Shown here one piece after another: positions 8,895-16,259 of a stretch of 35,780 nt of DNA (position 1 is its first letter; every line of letters begins with the position of its first letter). Made by a program: the position numbers and the translations under genes. Under the pieces are notes generated by a model. That model ran no database searches. It was not told the origin of the DNA and was given only the letters and a program-made list of their open reading frames with translations. Source of the DNA: Pleurocapsa sp. CCALA 161 (GTDB taxonomy: Bacteria; Cyanobacteriota; Cyanobacteriia; Cyanobacteriales; Xenococcaceae); assembly GCF_003003995.1 (NCBI RefSeq), contig NZ_PVWF01000053.1:1-35780 (forward strand), given 5' to 3'.

Positions 8895-9167
8895 ACTCTA
8901 ATAAATAGTAAATATACTTGTAATCTTGTAGTAGCTGAAATCAGCCAGCAATCAAAAACTAAAACTGCGGGAATTTACCAGTTATTTTCATCAAATTATA
9001 ATTTGAATATGAGCGAGTATTGAATAGCTTGATAGAAATAAAATAATTTCCTAAGATACCTTTACTATTTATTTGTTTTCATGTGTTAAGGAATACAAAA
9101 TCAGCTATCCTCATCAAGACAATATAAGGACGGACTAATTTAACTGCACTGAACTGAACTGATAAAC

Positions 9168-10355
9168 TTAATTTTTTCTGAGGGCAGCAAAAACTGCCTG
9201 TCTTGCCCATTGATCTGCGTTGATAATATCATCGAGGCTTGGTTCAGCAGTATTTTGACTACTAAAGCGATCGCAAACAGTTTCAATTAAACGCGGAATA
9301 TCCAAAAAGCCAATCTTTTCGCTTAAAAACAGTGCCACTACCTGTTCATTAGCAGCATTTAACACCGCAGGCATTAATCCTCCTGCTTTACCCGCTGCGT
9401 AGGCAAGCTGCATACAGGGATATTTCTGATGGTCGGGTTCACGGAAAGTAAGATCTCCCGCCTTAACTAGATCTAACTGCTGCCAATCTGTATAAATGCG
9501 TTCTGGCCAAGACAAGGCATAGAGTAAAGGTAAACGCATATCAGCCCAGCCTAACTGCGCTAAGACTGATGTATCCTGCACTTCAATTAAGGAGTGAATA
9601 ATACTTTGAGGGTGAATCACAATATCTATTTGGTCATAGTCCAGATTAAACAGATAATGAGCCTCAATTACCTCTAGACCCTTATTCATCAAGGTAGCTG
9701 AATCAATGGTTATTTTTTGTCCCATCGACCAATTAGGATGCTTAAGGGCATCTTTAACCGTCACGGAGCTAAGTTGTTCTACGGGAAGATCGCGGAATGA
9801 ACCGCCAGAAGCCGTGAGAATAATTCGCCGTAAACCACCATCACAAACTCCTTGAAGACACTGAAAAATAGCTGAGTGTTCTGAGTCCGCTGGCAGTAAT
9901 TTGACACCATGTTTTTTAACTAAAGGCAACACCACAGGCGCACCAGCAATTAGAGTTTCTTTATTAGCCAGGGCAATATCTTTCCCCGCTTCAATCGCCG
10001 CAATGGTAGGTAACAAGCCAGCGCAGCCGACAATACCTGTAACGACACTTTGAGCATCACCATAACGAGCAACTTCGCAAATACCTTCTTGACCAACTAA
10101 AATTTTGGGCTGATAAGGACTAGAGGCGATTCCTTCGGAGAGCTTCGCTAACGCCTCTTGTAGTTCAGATAGTTTGCTTTCATTGCCTAGGGCAACTATT
10201 TCGGGTTTAAAAGTACGAATTTGCTCTGCCAAGAGATTAACATTACTTCCTGCTGCTAATCCCACCACTCGAAACTGATCGGGATGATGAGTAACAATAT
10301 CTAGGGTTTGTGTCCCAATAGAGCCAGTCGAACCCAAAATAGTAATTGCTTTCAT
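9168..10355 (-). CDS. dxr: 1-deoxy-D-xylulose 5-phosphate reductoisomerase
   Basis: A 395-aa enzyme that converts DXP to 2-C-methyl-D-erythritol 4-phosphate with NADPH. This is the first committed step of the non-mevalonate isoprenoid pathway that supplies carotenoids, phytol and quinone tails. The NADPH fold shows as [17 protein letters not shown]. The metal and substrate site is in [17 protein letters not shown]. The flexible loop region is [31 protein letters not shown], and the C-terminal helical domain is complete. The ATG at 10355 fits the family N-terminus. Around residues 67-77 there are a few residues (KLSEGIASS) that look additional to the usual family spacing. They are encoded by a palindromic stretch (10122-10158) that may be an inserted small repeat. 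Confidence 0.97.
   Translation of the reverse strand: MKAITILGSTGSIGTQTLDIVTHHPDQFRVVGLAAGSNVNLLAEQIRTFKPEIVALGNESKLSELQEALAKLSEGIASSPYQPKILVGQEGICEVARYGDAQSVVTGIVGCAGLLPTIAAIEAGKDIALANKETLIAGAPVVLPLVKKHGVKLLPADSEHSAIFQCLQGVCDGGLRRIILTASGGSFRDLPVEQLSSVTVKDALKHPNWSMGQKITIDSATLMNKGLEVIEAHYLFNLDYDQIDIVIHPQSIIHSLIEVQDTSVLAQLGWADMRLPLLYALSWPERIYTDWQQLDLVKAGDLTFREPDHQKYPCMQLAYAAGKAGGLMPAVLNAANEQVVALFLSEKIGFLDIPRLIETVCDRFSSQNTAEPSLDDIINADQWARQAVFAALRKN
10122..10158. repeat. Palindromic element inside dxr
   Basis: AGAGGCG (10122-10128) and CGCCTCT (10152-10158) are exact inverted repeats. They enclose a core containing CCTTCGGAGAGCTTCGC, which resembles the TTCGG/GCTTCGC cores of the dispersed repeats elsewhere in the window. 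It is read through in frame by dxr. Confidence 0.55.
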
Positions 10356-10487
10356 GGTGCTTTATAGATAAACAGATCTGCTCTTACTATAAATTCTTAA
10401 GTGAAACATCGTTAAGCTTTTTTAATTTTTCTAGTTTATGAGAAAGGCAAAATCTTAGACGGTATTTTGTATCAGTTGAAGAACGGT

Positions 10488-10548
10488 TGTCCTAAAGGAT
10501 ACACCTGCGGATATACGCTTTAGGAATCCTTTAGGACACCTGCGGATA
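10488..10548. repeat. Composite small dispersed repeat
   Basis: TGTCCTAAAGGAT (10488-10500) and ATCCTTTAGGACA (10526-10538) are a perfect 13-bp inverted repeat. Each arm is followed by an exact copy of ACACCTGCGGATA (10501-10513 and 10536-10548). The element lies in the 264-bp spacer between dxr and queF. Related copies occur near 11100, 13035, 13178 and 20360. Confidence 0.85.
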
Positions 10549-10619
10549 ACCGCTTCGCATATAATTGGTGCGATCACCAAACTTAATCTTTTCCTCAAGG
10601 AGAAGCTACATGAGACGGA

Positions 10620-11030
10620 TCATAATTCCTTAGTATGATGTACTTCAATAACCGTATGCACATTTCCTCGAGGGGTAAAGTCGCCTTTTACCGATGCCGT
10701 TAGAGGATCGCAAGCTGCCACAAAATCATCGAGAATTTGGTTGACAACTTCTTCATGGGGAATATAGCGATCGCGATAGCTATTAATATAGAGTTTCAAG
10801 CCTTTAAGCTCGACTACAGTTTGATCGGGAGAATAGGTCAGATAGATAGTCGCAAAGTCAGGATAGCCCGAAAAAGGGCATTTACAAGTAAATTCGGGCA
10901 AAGTAATCCTGATATCATATTTACGACCAATTCTGGGGTTAGGAAAAGTAATTAATTCTCCTTCGGCGATCGCTCTTTCACCGTATTTTAGCTCGTCGCC
11001 AGTTGTGGGTGATTGCGGAGTTGTAGTCAT
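10620..11030 (-). CDS. queF: NADPH-dependent 7-cyano-7-deazaguanine reductase (preQ0 reductase)
   Basis: A 136-aa unimodular (YkvM-type) QueF that reduces the nitrile of preQ0 to preQ1 in queuosine synthesis for tRNA wobble bases. The catalytic Cys is in CKCPFSGYPDFATI with the following Asp. The QueF signature is ELKGLKLYINSYRD, and the substrate-binding Glu/His region near the C-terminus (VIEVHH) is present. The frame extends upstream to 11114, but the ATG at 11030 (MTTTPQSPTTGDELKYG) gives the family length, and the upstream extension runs into a dispersed repeat. No preQ1 riboswitch-like sequence was recognised upstream. No other queuosine genes are close by. Confidence 0.95.
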   Translation of the reverse strand: MTTTPQSPTTGDELKYGERAIAEGELITFPNPRIGRKYDIRITLPEFTCKCPFSGYPDFATIYLTYSPDQTVVELKGLKLYINSYRDRYIPHEEVVNQILDDFVAACDPLTASVKGDFTPRGNVHTVIEVHHTKEL

Positions 11031-11099
11031 TTTAGGTTCAATGTAATATTTTAATAACTTTTTAATGTGTGAGTTTGATAGTTTGTGTAAGGGAGAACG

Positions 11100-11123
11100 C
11101 CCTAAAGGGTACACCTTCGGATA
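11100..11123. repeat. Small dispersed repeat copy upstream of queF
   Basis: CCCTAAAGGGT followed by ACACCTTCGGATA. This is the same two-part structure as the composite element at 10488-10548, with G to T in the second part. It lies in the queF-S4 protein spacer. Confidence 0.75.
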
Positions 11124-11198
11124 AGCTGAGTCTAACTTCTAACTACTTGAAGAGCGCAATCGCGTCGCTGTTCGCCCCTACCTGTATCTTATTCGCCC

Positions 11199-11975
11199 TT
11201 ATTTATAGCGCACTAGATTAACGCGATAGCGCTGTTTTTTCGTTACAGATACTTCGCCAATTTCTAATCTACCTTTACCCCGTACGGCAATTAAATCCCC
11301 TGCTTTAACGTTGTGGCTAGATTGGGTAATTTCTTTCCAGTTGACGCGGACATCCTTATGAGAAATTGCGTCTGCCATTTTACTACGAGATATGCCAAAG
11401 CCTGCCGAAGCGATCGCATCCAAACGCATCGAAGCTTCTACAGTAGTCATTTCTTTTTTTTGGGGAGGGCGAATTTTTAACTCGCTCAAGTCAATTTGCT
11501 GAGTTTTAACCGCCACCGATCTTACCTGCGTTAAGGAGGAAGTTAAGAAATCTACCATTTCGGGGACAACTATTGCCTGCGCGCCTCTTTCACCCAAAAC
11601 AATAATATCTCCTACCTTATCGCGGACAATACCTGTACCTAATAGCGAACCCAAAAAGTCTCTATGGGTAGCAGGATCAAACAAAAAGTTACCCGCAATA
11701 TCCAAAGCAGCTAAGGCAATTTGCGACTCATCTAAAGGAAGATCGGGGCGAGATAAGCCAATTCGCTGTCTTTCTGCTTGAGGATAGCCGCCCCAAGGTA
11801 AAGCCTCAATTTCTGTGAGATTTTGAAAAATTGACTGCACTTCTGCCAGTACAGGGGGAGATAAAAAATCAGTAACGACTATCTCCCAGTTTTTAATTGC
11901 TTGTTCTGCTTGATCGATTACGCGGGAAATATCCTCTTTGTTTTCTACACGCTTCAATAATTCTTCACGCTTCAT
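11199..11975 (-). CDS. Photosystem II S4-domain protein (YlmH-like)
   Basis: A 258-aa member of the cyanobacterial/plastid PSII S4 family, related to YlmH. The N-terminal part (KREELLKRVENKEDI..., LPWGGYPQAERQRIGLSRPD) and middle part (LLGTGIVRDKVGDIIVLGERGAQAIV) are typical of this family. A C-terminal S4 RNA-binding domain (about residues 180-250) contains RLDAIASAGFGISRSKMADAI and VKAGDLIAVRGKGRLEIGEV. Its exact role is not established; the family name reflects conservation with photosystem II. The frame is open up to 12128, but the ATG at 11975 matches the family N-terminus, and the additional 51 codons have no family similarity that I can see. It sits just downstream of the FeoC-like gene on the same strand. 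Confidence 0.9.
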   Translation of the reverse strand: MKREELLKRVENKEDISRVIDQAEQAIKNWEIVVTDFLSPPVLAEVQSIFQNLTEIEALPWGGYPQAERQRIGLSRPDLPLDESQIALAALDIAGNFLFDPATHRDFLGSLLGTGIVRDKVGDIIVLGERGAQAIVVPEMVDFLTSSLTQVRSVAVKTQQIDLSELKIRPPQKKEMTTVEASMRLDAIASAGFGISRSKMADAISHKDVRVNWKEITQSSHNVKAGDLIAVRGKGRLEIGEVSVTKKQRYRVNLVRYK

Positions 11976-12134
11976 CGTTAATCCAATTCCCTTAATTAAT
12001 CTGTAGAGCCATCTAGCAGCATAACTAGTTGTCCTGCCAATAATCAATTTAGCAAACTTCCACTGTAAATCTACGGGAGTTCGATCAGTTGCAAAATCGA
12101 ATGGTTCGGGGAAAGGGAAAAAGAACAAAGGATA

Positions 12135-12359
12135 CTAAGTACTTTCCACCCATTCATAAAATTCAATTTCCTCAGCTTCACACTTTTGACAAGTTTTGCA
12201 CTCTGGTGTAGTTGGGGATTTTTGGACTATCCCCTGAGTAATTAACCCGTTTAGCATTAATCTAAGAGTTTCTCCATCAATTTGTAGATAAAGCTTCATT
12301 TCTGCTAATGATACACGACGAAAATTATAGACAAAATCTTGTAACTCTTTTAACTTCAT
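12135..12359 (-). CDS. FeoC-like [Fe-S] transcriptional regulator
   Basis: A 74-aa protein. A winged-helix N-terminal part (KLKELQDFVYNFRRVSLAEMKLYLQIDGETLRLMLNGLITQGIVQK) is followed by a Cys cluster CKTCQKC, then an acidic/aromatic end (EFYEWVES). This order and length match the FeoC/FeoC-like family, which is associated with ferrous iron transport and may bind an Fe-S cluster through these cysteines. Only three closely spaced Cys are visible, so a fourth ligand would have to come from elsewhere. There is no feoA or feoB in the window; the gene is therefore an orphan in this context. The start ATG at 12359 is well placed. The gene ends 159 bp before the S4 protein start on the same strand. 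Confidence 0.8.
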   Translation of the reverse strand: MKLKELQDFVYNFRRVSLAEMKLYLQIDGETLRLMLNGLITQGIVQKSPTTPECKTCQKCEAEEIEFYEWVEST

Positions 12360-12588
12360 AATTAAAACTCCAATTAAAACTTTACCTTAAAATTGCTAGA
12401 GGATTGCGGTCAGAAATTATCGCTACAATTCTAAATTTTGTTTTAATATTTGAGGTTTAAATTATCGTTTCTTTTACATCGTGATATATTTCTTAATCAA
12501 GACTACAAGAATTGCAATTGACTTTTACTGATTATCTTTAAACTGTATTTATACTGAGATTATCTTAGTTTTCTAGGAGTAAGACTGA

Positions 12589-12996
12589 ATGAGCGATCGC
12601 CTTGGGATGGTTTGTGGTTTTTTAGGGGGAACAATTGTTGCTGTTGATTCAGGATATAAAGTTTTTCCCCATCCCCAGCCAGAAAAAATCTATAACAGAT
12701 TGAGCGATGCTAAGTGGTTTTTAGCTTTGAGGTGGTGCGATCGCCTGAACATCCCCGCAGGTATTATTAACCACACTGGTGAACTAGCTTTTTTAAATCA
12801 CATCGTGCTGAAACTGGGAGCAGAAAATTTTATTCCGCAGCAATATAGATTAGAGATTTTTGCCTTGTGTTTATCTTTGCAACCCAACGAAACATATACT
12901 TATAAACTACTCTTCAATAATCGCAATTTAGAGATACAGGCTTTAGAAATAGATCCTCGCTATGGAAAAGTAGCTCTAGTTAGAGAAATTGCTTGA
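12589..12996 (+). CDS. Hypothetical protein, 135 aa
   Basis: I do not recognise a family. The ATG at 12589 has a good Shine-Dalgarno sequence (TAGGAG about 10 bases upstream), and the HIP1 octamer lies in codons 2-4. The protein has a short hydrophobic N-terminal stretch (LGMVCGFLGGTIVAVDSGYKVF), a middle segment with Trp and Cys (AKWFLALRWCDRLNIP), and a C-terminal half that looks like mixed helix and strand (RLEIFALCLSLQPNETYTYKLLFNNRNLEIQ). It has no signal peptide cleavage site and no clear transmembrane helix, so it is probably a soluble or peripheral protein. It is divergent from the FeoC-like gene and convergent with the VanZ gene. Coding potential is supported by the ribosome site and normal composition only. 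Confidence 0.65.
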   Translation: MSDRLGMVCGFLGGTIVAVDSGYKVFPHPQPEKIYNRLSDAKWFLALRWCDRLNIPAGIINHTGELAFLNHIVLKLGAENFIPQQYRLEIFALCLSLQPNETYTYKLLFNNRNLEIQALEIDPRYGKVALVREIA

Positions 12997-13034
12997 TTTC
13001 AAATCATAGGTTTTCAGTACTTCGCCAATGGTAT

Positions 13035-13047
13035 ACACCTTCGGATA
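13035..13047. repeat. Dispersed repeat copy ACACCTTCGGATA
   Basis: An exact match to the second half of the element at 11111-11123. It lies in the 251-bp spacer between the 135-aa gene and the VanZ gene. A related core, GTCCTTTAGGAC, is at 13178-13189 in the same spacer. Confidence 0.7.
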
Positions 13048-13075
13048 TCCTGCTTGACAGGAAAAGTCAAAATTC

Positions 13076-13114
13076 GGGCGGTCAACATTTGGAGGTTTAC
13101 TCCAAATTACGCCC
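13076..13114. terminator. Structured hairpin between convergent genes
   Basis: The inner stem ATTTGGAG (13087-13094) pairs perfectly with CTCCAAAT (13100-13107) across the 5-base loop GTTTA. The outer stem GGGCG (13076-13080) pairs with CGCCC (13110-13114). Read on the minus strand it is followed by GAATTTTGAC, a poor T-tract. It lies about 130 bp past the VanZ stop, so it may be a weak terminator for that gene or part of a repeat element. Confidence 0.45.
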
Positions 13115-13177
13115 TCAAAAAGTCAAAAATTTTAACCTACTACCTATTTGCGAAGCTACATGCGGCAAAGTGCCTTT

Positions 13178-13189
13178 GTCCTTTAGGAC
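13178..13189. repeat. Dispersed repeat core GTCCTTTAGGAC
   Basis: It matches the right arm of the composite repeat (10526-10538) and is the inverted form of the left arm. Confidence 0.6.
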
Positions 13190-13247
13190 TACCTTATCTC
13201 AACTCCTTAATTCAGAATTGTCAGACTACAAGAGTAATAAACAGATC

Positions 13248-14669
13248 TTATAATTTATAGCTATCACCCTTAAACCTTTGTTGATAAAAAACCAAATAAG
13301 CACCCAGTATAATCAGAGGCGTGATGATAATTGTATAAAAAAGCAACTGATATTTTAGAGGCTTAAACCCTTCGAGGTTAACAATCCAATCTACTCTCGA
13401 CCAGGGAATATAGCTAAAAAAGCTAGTTGCTGGGGTAAATTCAAAGGAATATTTGGTTGCAGCATTATTTACGTAAAAATCAAGTTTTTTGTCTGCAAAA
13501 ACCACTAATAGGCGACAAAGATCATCGTTGGCAAATATTCTCGGAATCCGAAATCTGGGTTGAGAAGCAGCGCTACCTGTAATTGGAGTTCTCAGACGAA
13601 ATTGTAAGTCTTTTCCTTCTTGAGCGATTACAAGATTGTGATTTATTGTTCCATATGACAAAGACATGATTCTTGCGGGTCCAGACTGATGGGGGTTGTT
13701 GCTAGAAACAGCCAAATACAAACTAAATTCACCAGTATGTTGTAATTTCTGAGTCAGAGCTGCTGCTGGCTTCGCTGTTTTCAACCATTGTCTCGAATTA
13801 ACCAATATTCCATTATTTTCAGATGATTGTTGTTTTTTGAGCGATCGCTTTTGTGCTTGAGAATTTGAAGCTGAAACATTTTGCCATAAAAGGTTGGGAA
13901 GATGATGACTACGATCCTGGTAAGAATTGGCTTCCTCGTCGGTAAACTTGAGAAAAGTTACTAAGTCAGGCGACTGAGCAAACAAAGTATCAGCTTCTGT
14001 AAATGCCTGTTGGACTTGTGCAGGGTTAAAACCGCGATCGCTGATATATAAATTATTAATTCGTCCGTTCCAGGGGCGATCGCCTGTAACTTCATTGCCA
14101 ATACCTAAGTAATAGTAGTCATCCCAGTTTGACAGATTAACATTAGCTAATAAAACCAAAACCATTAGAGTAACTAAAGCGCAATAGCTGGCGATCGCGA
14201 TCAGCAAAGATTTTAAACTCAGGCGATTGGTATCCTGGTAAATAAGCCCCAGCAAAAACTGAGCAAGATATTTCCGCCAGAAATAGAAAATTGCCCCTAG
14301 AGTTCCCCCTAAGCTATTACAGATAATGTCCGATAGGTTAGAAACACGACTAGATAAAAAAAGCTGGGTTGTTTCTACGGCGCTTGTGGTTAAGATACTC
14401 GCTAAACAAGCAATAGCTACAATTGCAGGAGTGCTTAATCCCTGGCGATCGCCGATCATCGCCAAGCTAATGCCCAAAGGAATAAACAACAAAATATTCT
14501 GCCAATAATCCTTAACACTGCCGCCAAATTCAAACTTCTGGAGGATAAATTGCCCAGAAAATCCTGGAGGAATCTGGAAGTTAAAAGGAGATATCGTGGC
14601 AATGACAATAGCAGCCAGACTGGCAATAAATAATAAATTACCCCAGCGTGGCGATTTTTTGATATTCAT
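13248..14669 (-). CDS. VanZ-like membrane protein fused to a LamG/concanavalin-like domain
   Basis: A 473-aa membrane protein. The N-terminal third is a VanZ-like domain: several transmembrane helices with FGGSVKDYWQNILLFIPLG and LTTSAVETTQLFLSSRVSNLSDIICNSLGGTLGAI, the conserved E-TTQ and D-x-x-x-N signatures. After another membrane helix (about residues 155-180) comes a roughly 230-residue extracytoplasmic beta-rich segment with GEFSLYLAVSSN, ARIMSLSYG and LDFYVN, typical of LamG/concanavalin A-like carbohydrate-binding folds. One last transmembrane helix (YQLLFYTIIITPLIILGAYLVFY) closes the protein. VanZ proteins are linked to glycopeptide resistance and envelope functions, but the biochemical role is unclear. 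The ATG at 14669 lies 9 bp after the stop of a periplasmic binding protein gene, so the two are probably co-transcribed. Confidence 0.88.
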   Translation of the reverse strand: MNIKKSPRWGNLLFIASLAAIVIATISPFNFQIPPGFSGQFILQKFEFGGSVKDYWQNILLFIPLGISLAMIGDRQGLSTPAIVAIACLASILTTSAVETTQLFLSSRVSNLSDIICNSLGGTLGAIFYFWRKYLAQFLLGLIYQDTNRLSLKSLLIAIASYCALVTLMVLVLLANVNLSNWDDYYYLGIGNEVTGDRPWNGRINNLYISDRGFNPAQVQQAFTEADTLFAQSPDLVTFLKFTDEEANSYQDRSHHLPNLLWQNVSASNSQAQKRSLKKQQSSENNGILVNSRQWLKTAKPAAALTQKLQHTGEFSLYLAVSSNNPHQSGPARIMSLSYGTINHNLVIAQEGKDLQFRLRTPITGSAASQPRFRIPRIFANDDLCRLLVVFADKKLDFYVNNAATKYSFEFTPATSFFSYIPWSRVDWIVNLEGFKPLKYQLLFYTIIITPLIILGAYLVFYQQRFKGDSYKL

Positions 14670-14678
14670 GGATTAAAA

Positions 14679-15584
14679 CTAATTGACAATCCGCTCCTTA
14701 AAATCAATTAACAAATGTATATTGTCAATCATGATCTCTTTGAGATCTTTAGTCAGAGGCAATGCTCCTTGAGGCCCAAACCAGCGGTCAAAGATAGCGA
14801 CATATTCAGGCTTTTGGTCTAGTAACCCCTGCAGAAACTCAACTAAAGTGTAGTTGACCGTATTGAGAAACTGAGAGTTATTTTCTGCCACCATACAGGC
14901 AATCCCTTCCAGAGAATAGTCGCCGACAACCTGCCAATTTTGGCGATCGGGGGCTTTTTGTAACCAGCTTTCTAATAAAATCCCATCCGAAGCAAAAGCG
15001 TCAATTTTCCCCTCTCGCAGTGCCGTAAAACCCTCTGCGCGATCCTTAAGCAGAACAATTTCAGCTTTGGGTTGAACGCTCTTTATGACCTGTTCATTAG
15101 TGGTTTGAGCTAAAGCACCGATGCGTACACCGACCAGAGATTGGGGATCCCAATACCTATTTCCCCTTTTGGTTAACAGCCTAGTTCCTGTAGAACCATA
15201 GCTAAAAGAAAAATCAATAGCGCGATCGCGTTCCCAAGTAAAGCTACTGGCATCACACACTATATCTACTTCCCCTGACATCAGTTGAGGAATGCGTTCT
15301 TTAGGTTCTAGAGCTACCAATTCTAGGTCGATATCTCGATCATATTCCTGTTCTAACTGACGAGTAACTAGTTCTAAAATATCGACGGAATAGCCGACTA
15401 GTTGTCCTTGCTCATTACGATAGGCAAAAGGTAATGCATCTTTACTCGTACCTGCGGTTAACGTTCCTGTACGAGTTATTTTTTCCACTACTGTCTCGGC
15501 TACAGTATGAGGACTAGCCCAAGTTAGTAAACCTAAGCTGAGAAAACAAATCGCCGCTGATTTTGTCCACAAGTACCGCAACAT
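14679..15584 (-). CDS. Periplasmic solute-binding protein, family 3 (amino-acid type)
   Basis: A 301-aa secreted binding protein. The N-terminus is a Sec signal peptide (MLRYLWTK, a hydrophobic core, then ASPHTVAETVV). The mature part is a family 3 bilobal fold: ITRTGTLTAGTSKDALPFAYRNEQGQLVGYSVDIL, then GEVDIVCDASSFTWERDRAIDFSFSY and LKDRAEGFTALREGKIDAFASD. These are the usual ligand-contact segments of polar amino-acid binding proteins. No permease or ATPase of an ABC system is nearby. Its partner is instead the VanZ-LamG membrane protein 9 bp downstream, so a sensing role is possible as well as transport. The specific ligand cannot be read from sequence. The ATG at 15584 starts the signal peptide correctly. 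Confidence 0.9.
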   Translation of the reverse strand: MLRYLWTKSAAICFLSLGLLTWASPHTVAETVVEKITRTGTLTAGTSKDALPFAYRNEQGQLVGYSVDILELVTRQLEQEYDRDIDLELVALEPKERIPQLMSGEVDIVCDASSFTWERDRAIDFSFSYGSTGTRLLTKRGNRYWDPQSLVGVRIGALAQTTNEQVIKSVQPKAEIVLLKDRAEGFTALREGKIDAFASDGILLESWLQKAPDRQNWQVVGDYSLEGIACMVAENNSQFLNTVNYTLVEFLQGLLDQKPEYVAIFDRWFGPQGALPLTKDLKEIMIDNIHLLIDFKERIVN

Positions 15585-15717
15585 AGATAGTGCCTTTTTT
15601 GATGAGATTGGTTACAGTGTTAGACCAAAAATGCCAAAATGCCTAGTTTTATTACTGTTATTTTAGAATTGCCCCTCAAAATATTATGATTTGTGAATAA
15701 CTGGAGGAACGAAAATT

Positions 15718-16092
15718 TTGACTCGAATCTTTTTGGCGATCGCCTCAATATTAGGCGGCATATCAGTCGTGTTTGGTGCTTTTGCTAGTCATGCTTTAAA
15801 AGATCGCCTCAGCGCTAATTCTTTAGCTATTTGGGAAACAGGTACTAAATATCAGATGTATCATGCTCTGGCGTTGATGCTAGTAGCCTTATTGATATCT
15901 CGTTATCCTAATTCTACTTTGTTGACAGTGGCAGGATATGCTTTCATCGCTGGGATCTTAATCTTTTCTGGGAGTCTTTATGCTTTGACTTTGACAGGAA
16001 TTAAGTGGCTGGGGGCAATTACCCCAATTGGGGGAGTGGGATTAATTATTGGTTGGCTTTGTCTGGCACTCGCTACCTGGAGAATTGAATGA
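15718..16092 (+). CDS. DUF423 membrane protein
   Basis: A 124-aa four-helix membrane protein of the DUF423 (YgdD-like) family, function unknown. Typical features are FLAIASILGGISVVFGAFASHALKDRLS at the N-terminus, WETGTKYQMYHALALMLVALL, then GILIFSGSLYALTLTG, and KWLGAITPIGGVGLIIGWLCLALA. The start is TTG at 15718, fixed by a strong Shine-Dalgarno sequence GGAGG at 15703-15707 with 10-base spacing. An ATG start would be far inside the first helix. It is divergent from the solute-binding protein (133-bp spacer). The predicted location is the cytoplasmic or thylakoid membrane. Confidence 0.93.
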   Translation: MTRIFLAIASILGGISVVFGAFASHALKDRLSANSLAIWETGTKYQMYHALALMLVALLISRYPNSTLLTVAGYAFIAGILIFSGSLYALTLTGIKWLGAITPIGGVGLIIGWLCLALATWRIE

Positions 16093-16259
16093 AAAGATGA
16101 TTAAACTCACACCAAAGTTAGATAATCAATCAGGATGGTGAAAACTAGCTGTAGAATTTTACATAGATTATCGAGTCCACAAGATATTTTTAAAGTATTT
16201 TCTAAGTCTTTTTATCTAAATTAATTTATCAGCTCTAGAGTTTTTAGCAGATCCAGATT

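Noticed and set aside
11031-11130. preQ1 riboswitch before queF
   Set aside because: No pseudoknot-type consensus was seen in the leader; it holds a dispersed repeat instead.
11976-12128. 51-codon N-terminal extension of the PSII S4 protein
   Set aside because: The internal ATG at 11975 matches the family start; the extension has no family resemblance and lacks a good ribosome site.
12993-13260. Two overlapping open frames after the 135-aa gene
   Set aside because: They are built from dispersed repeats and a hairpin, start with poor sites and have no family resemblance.
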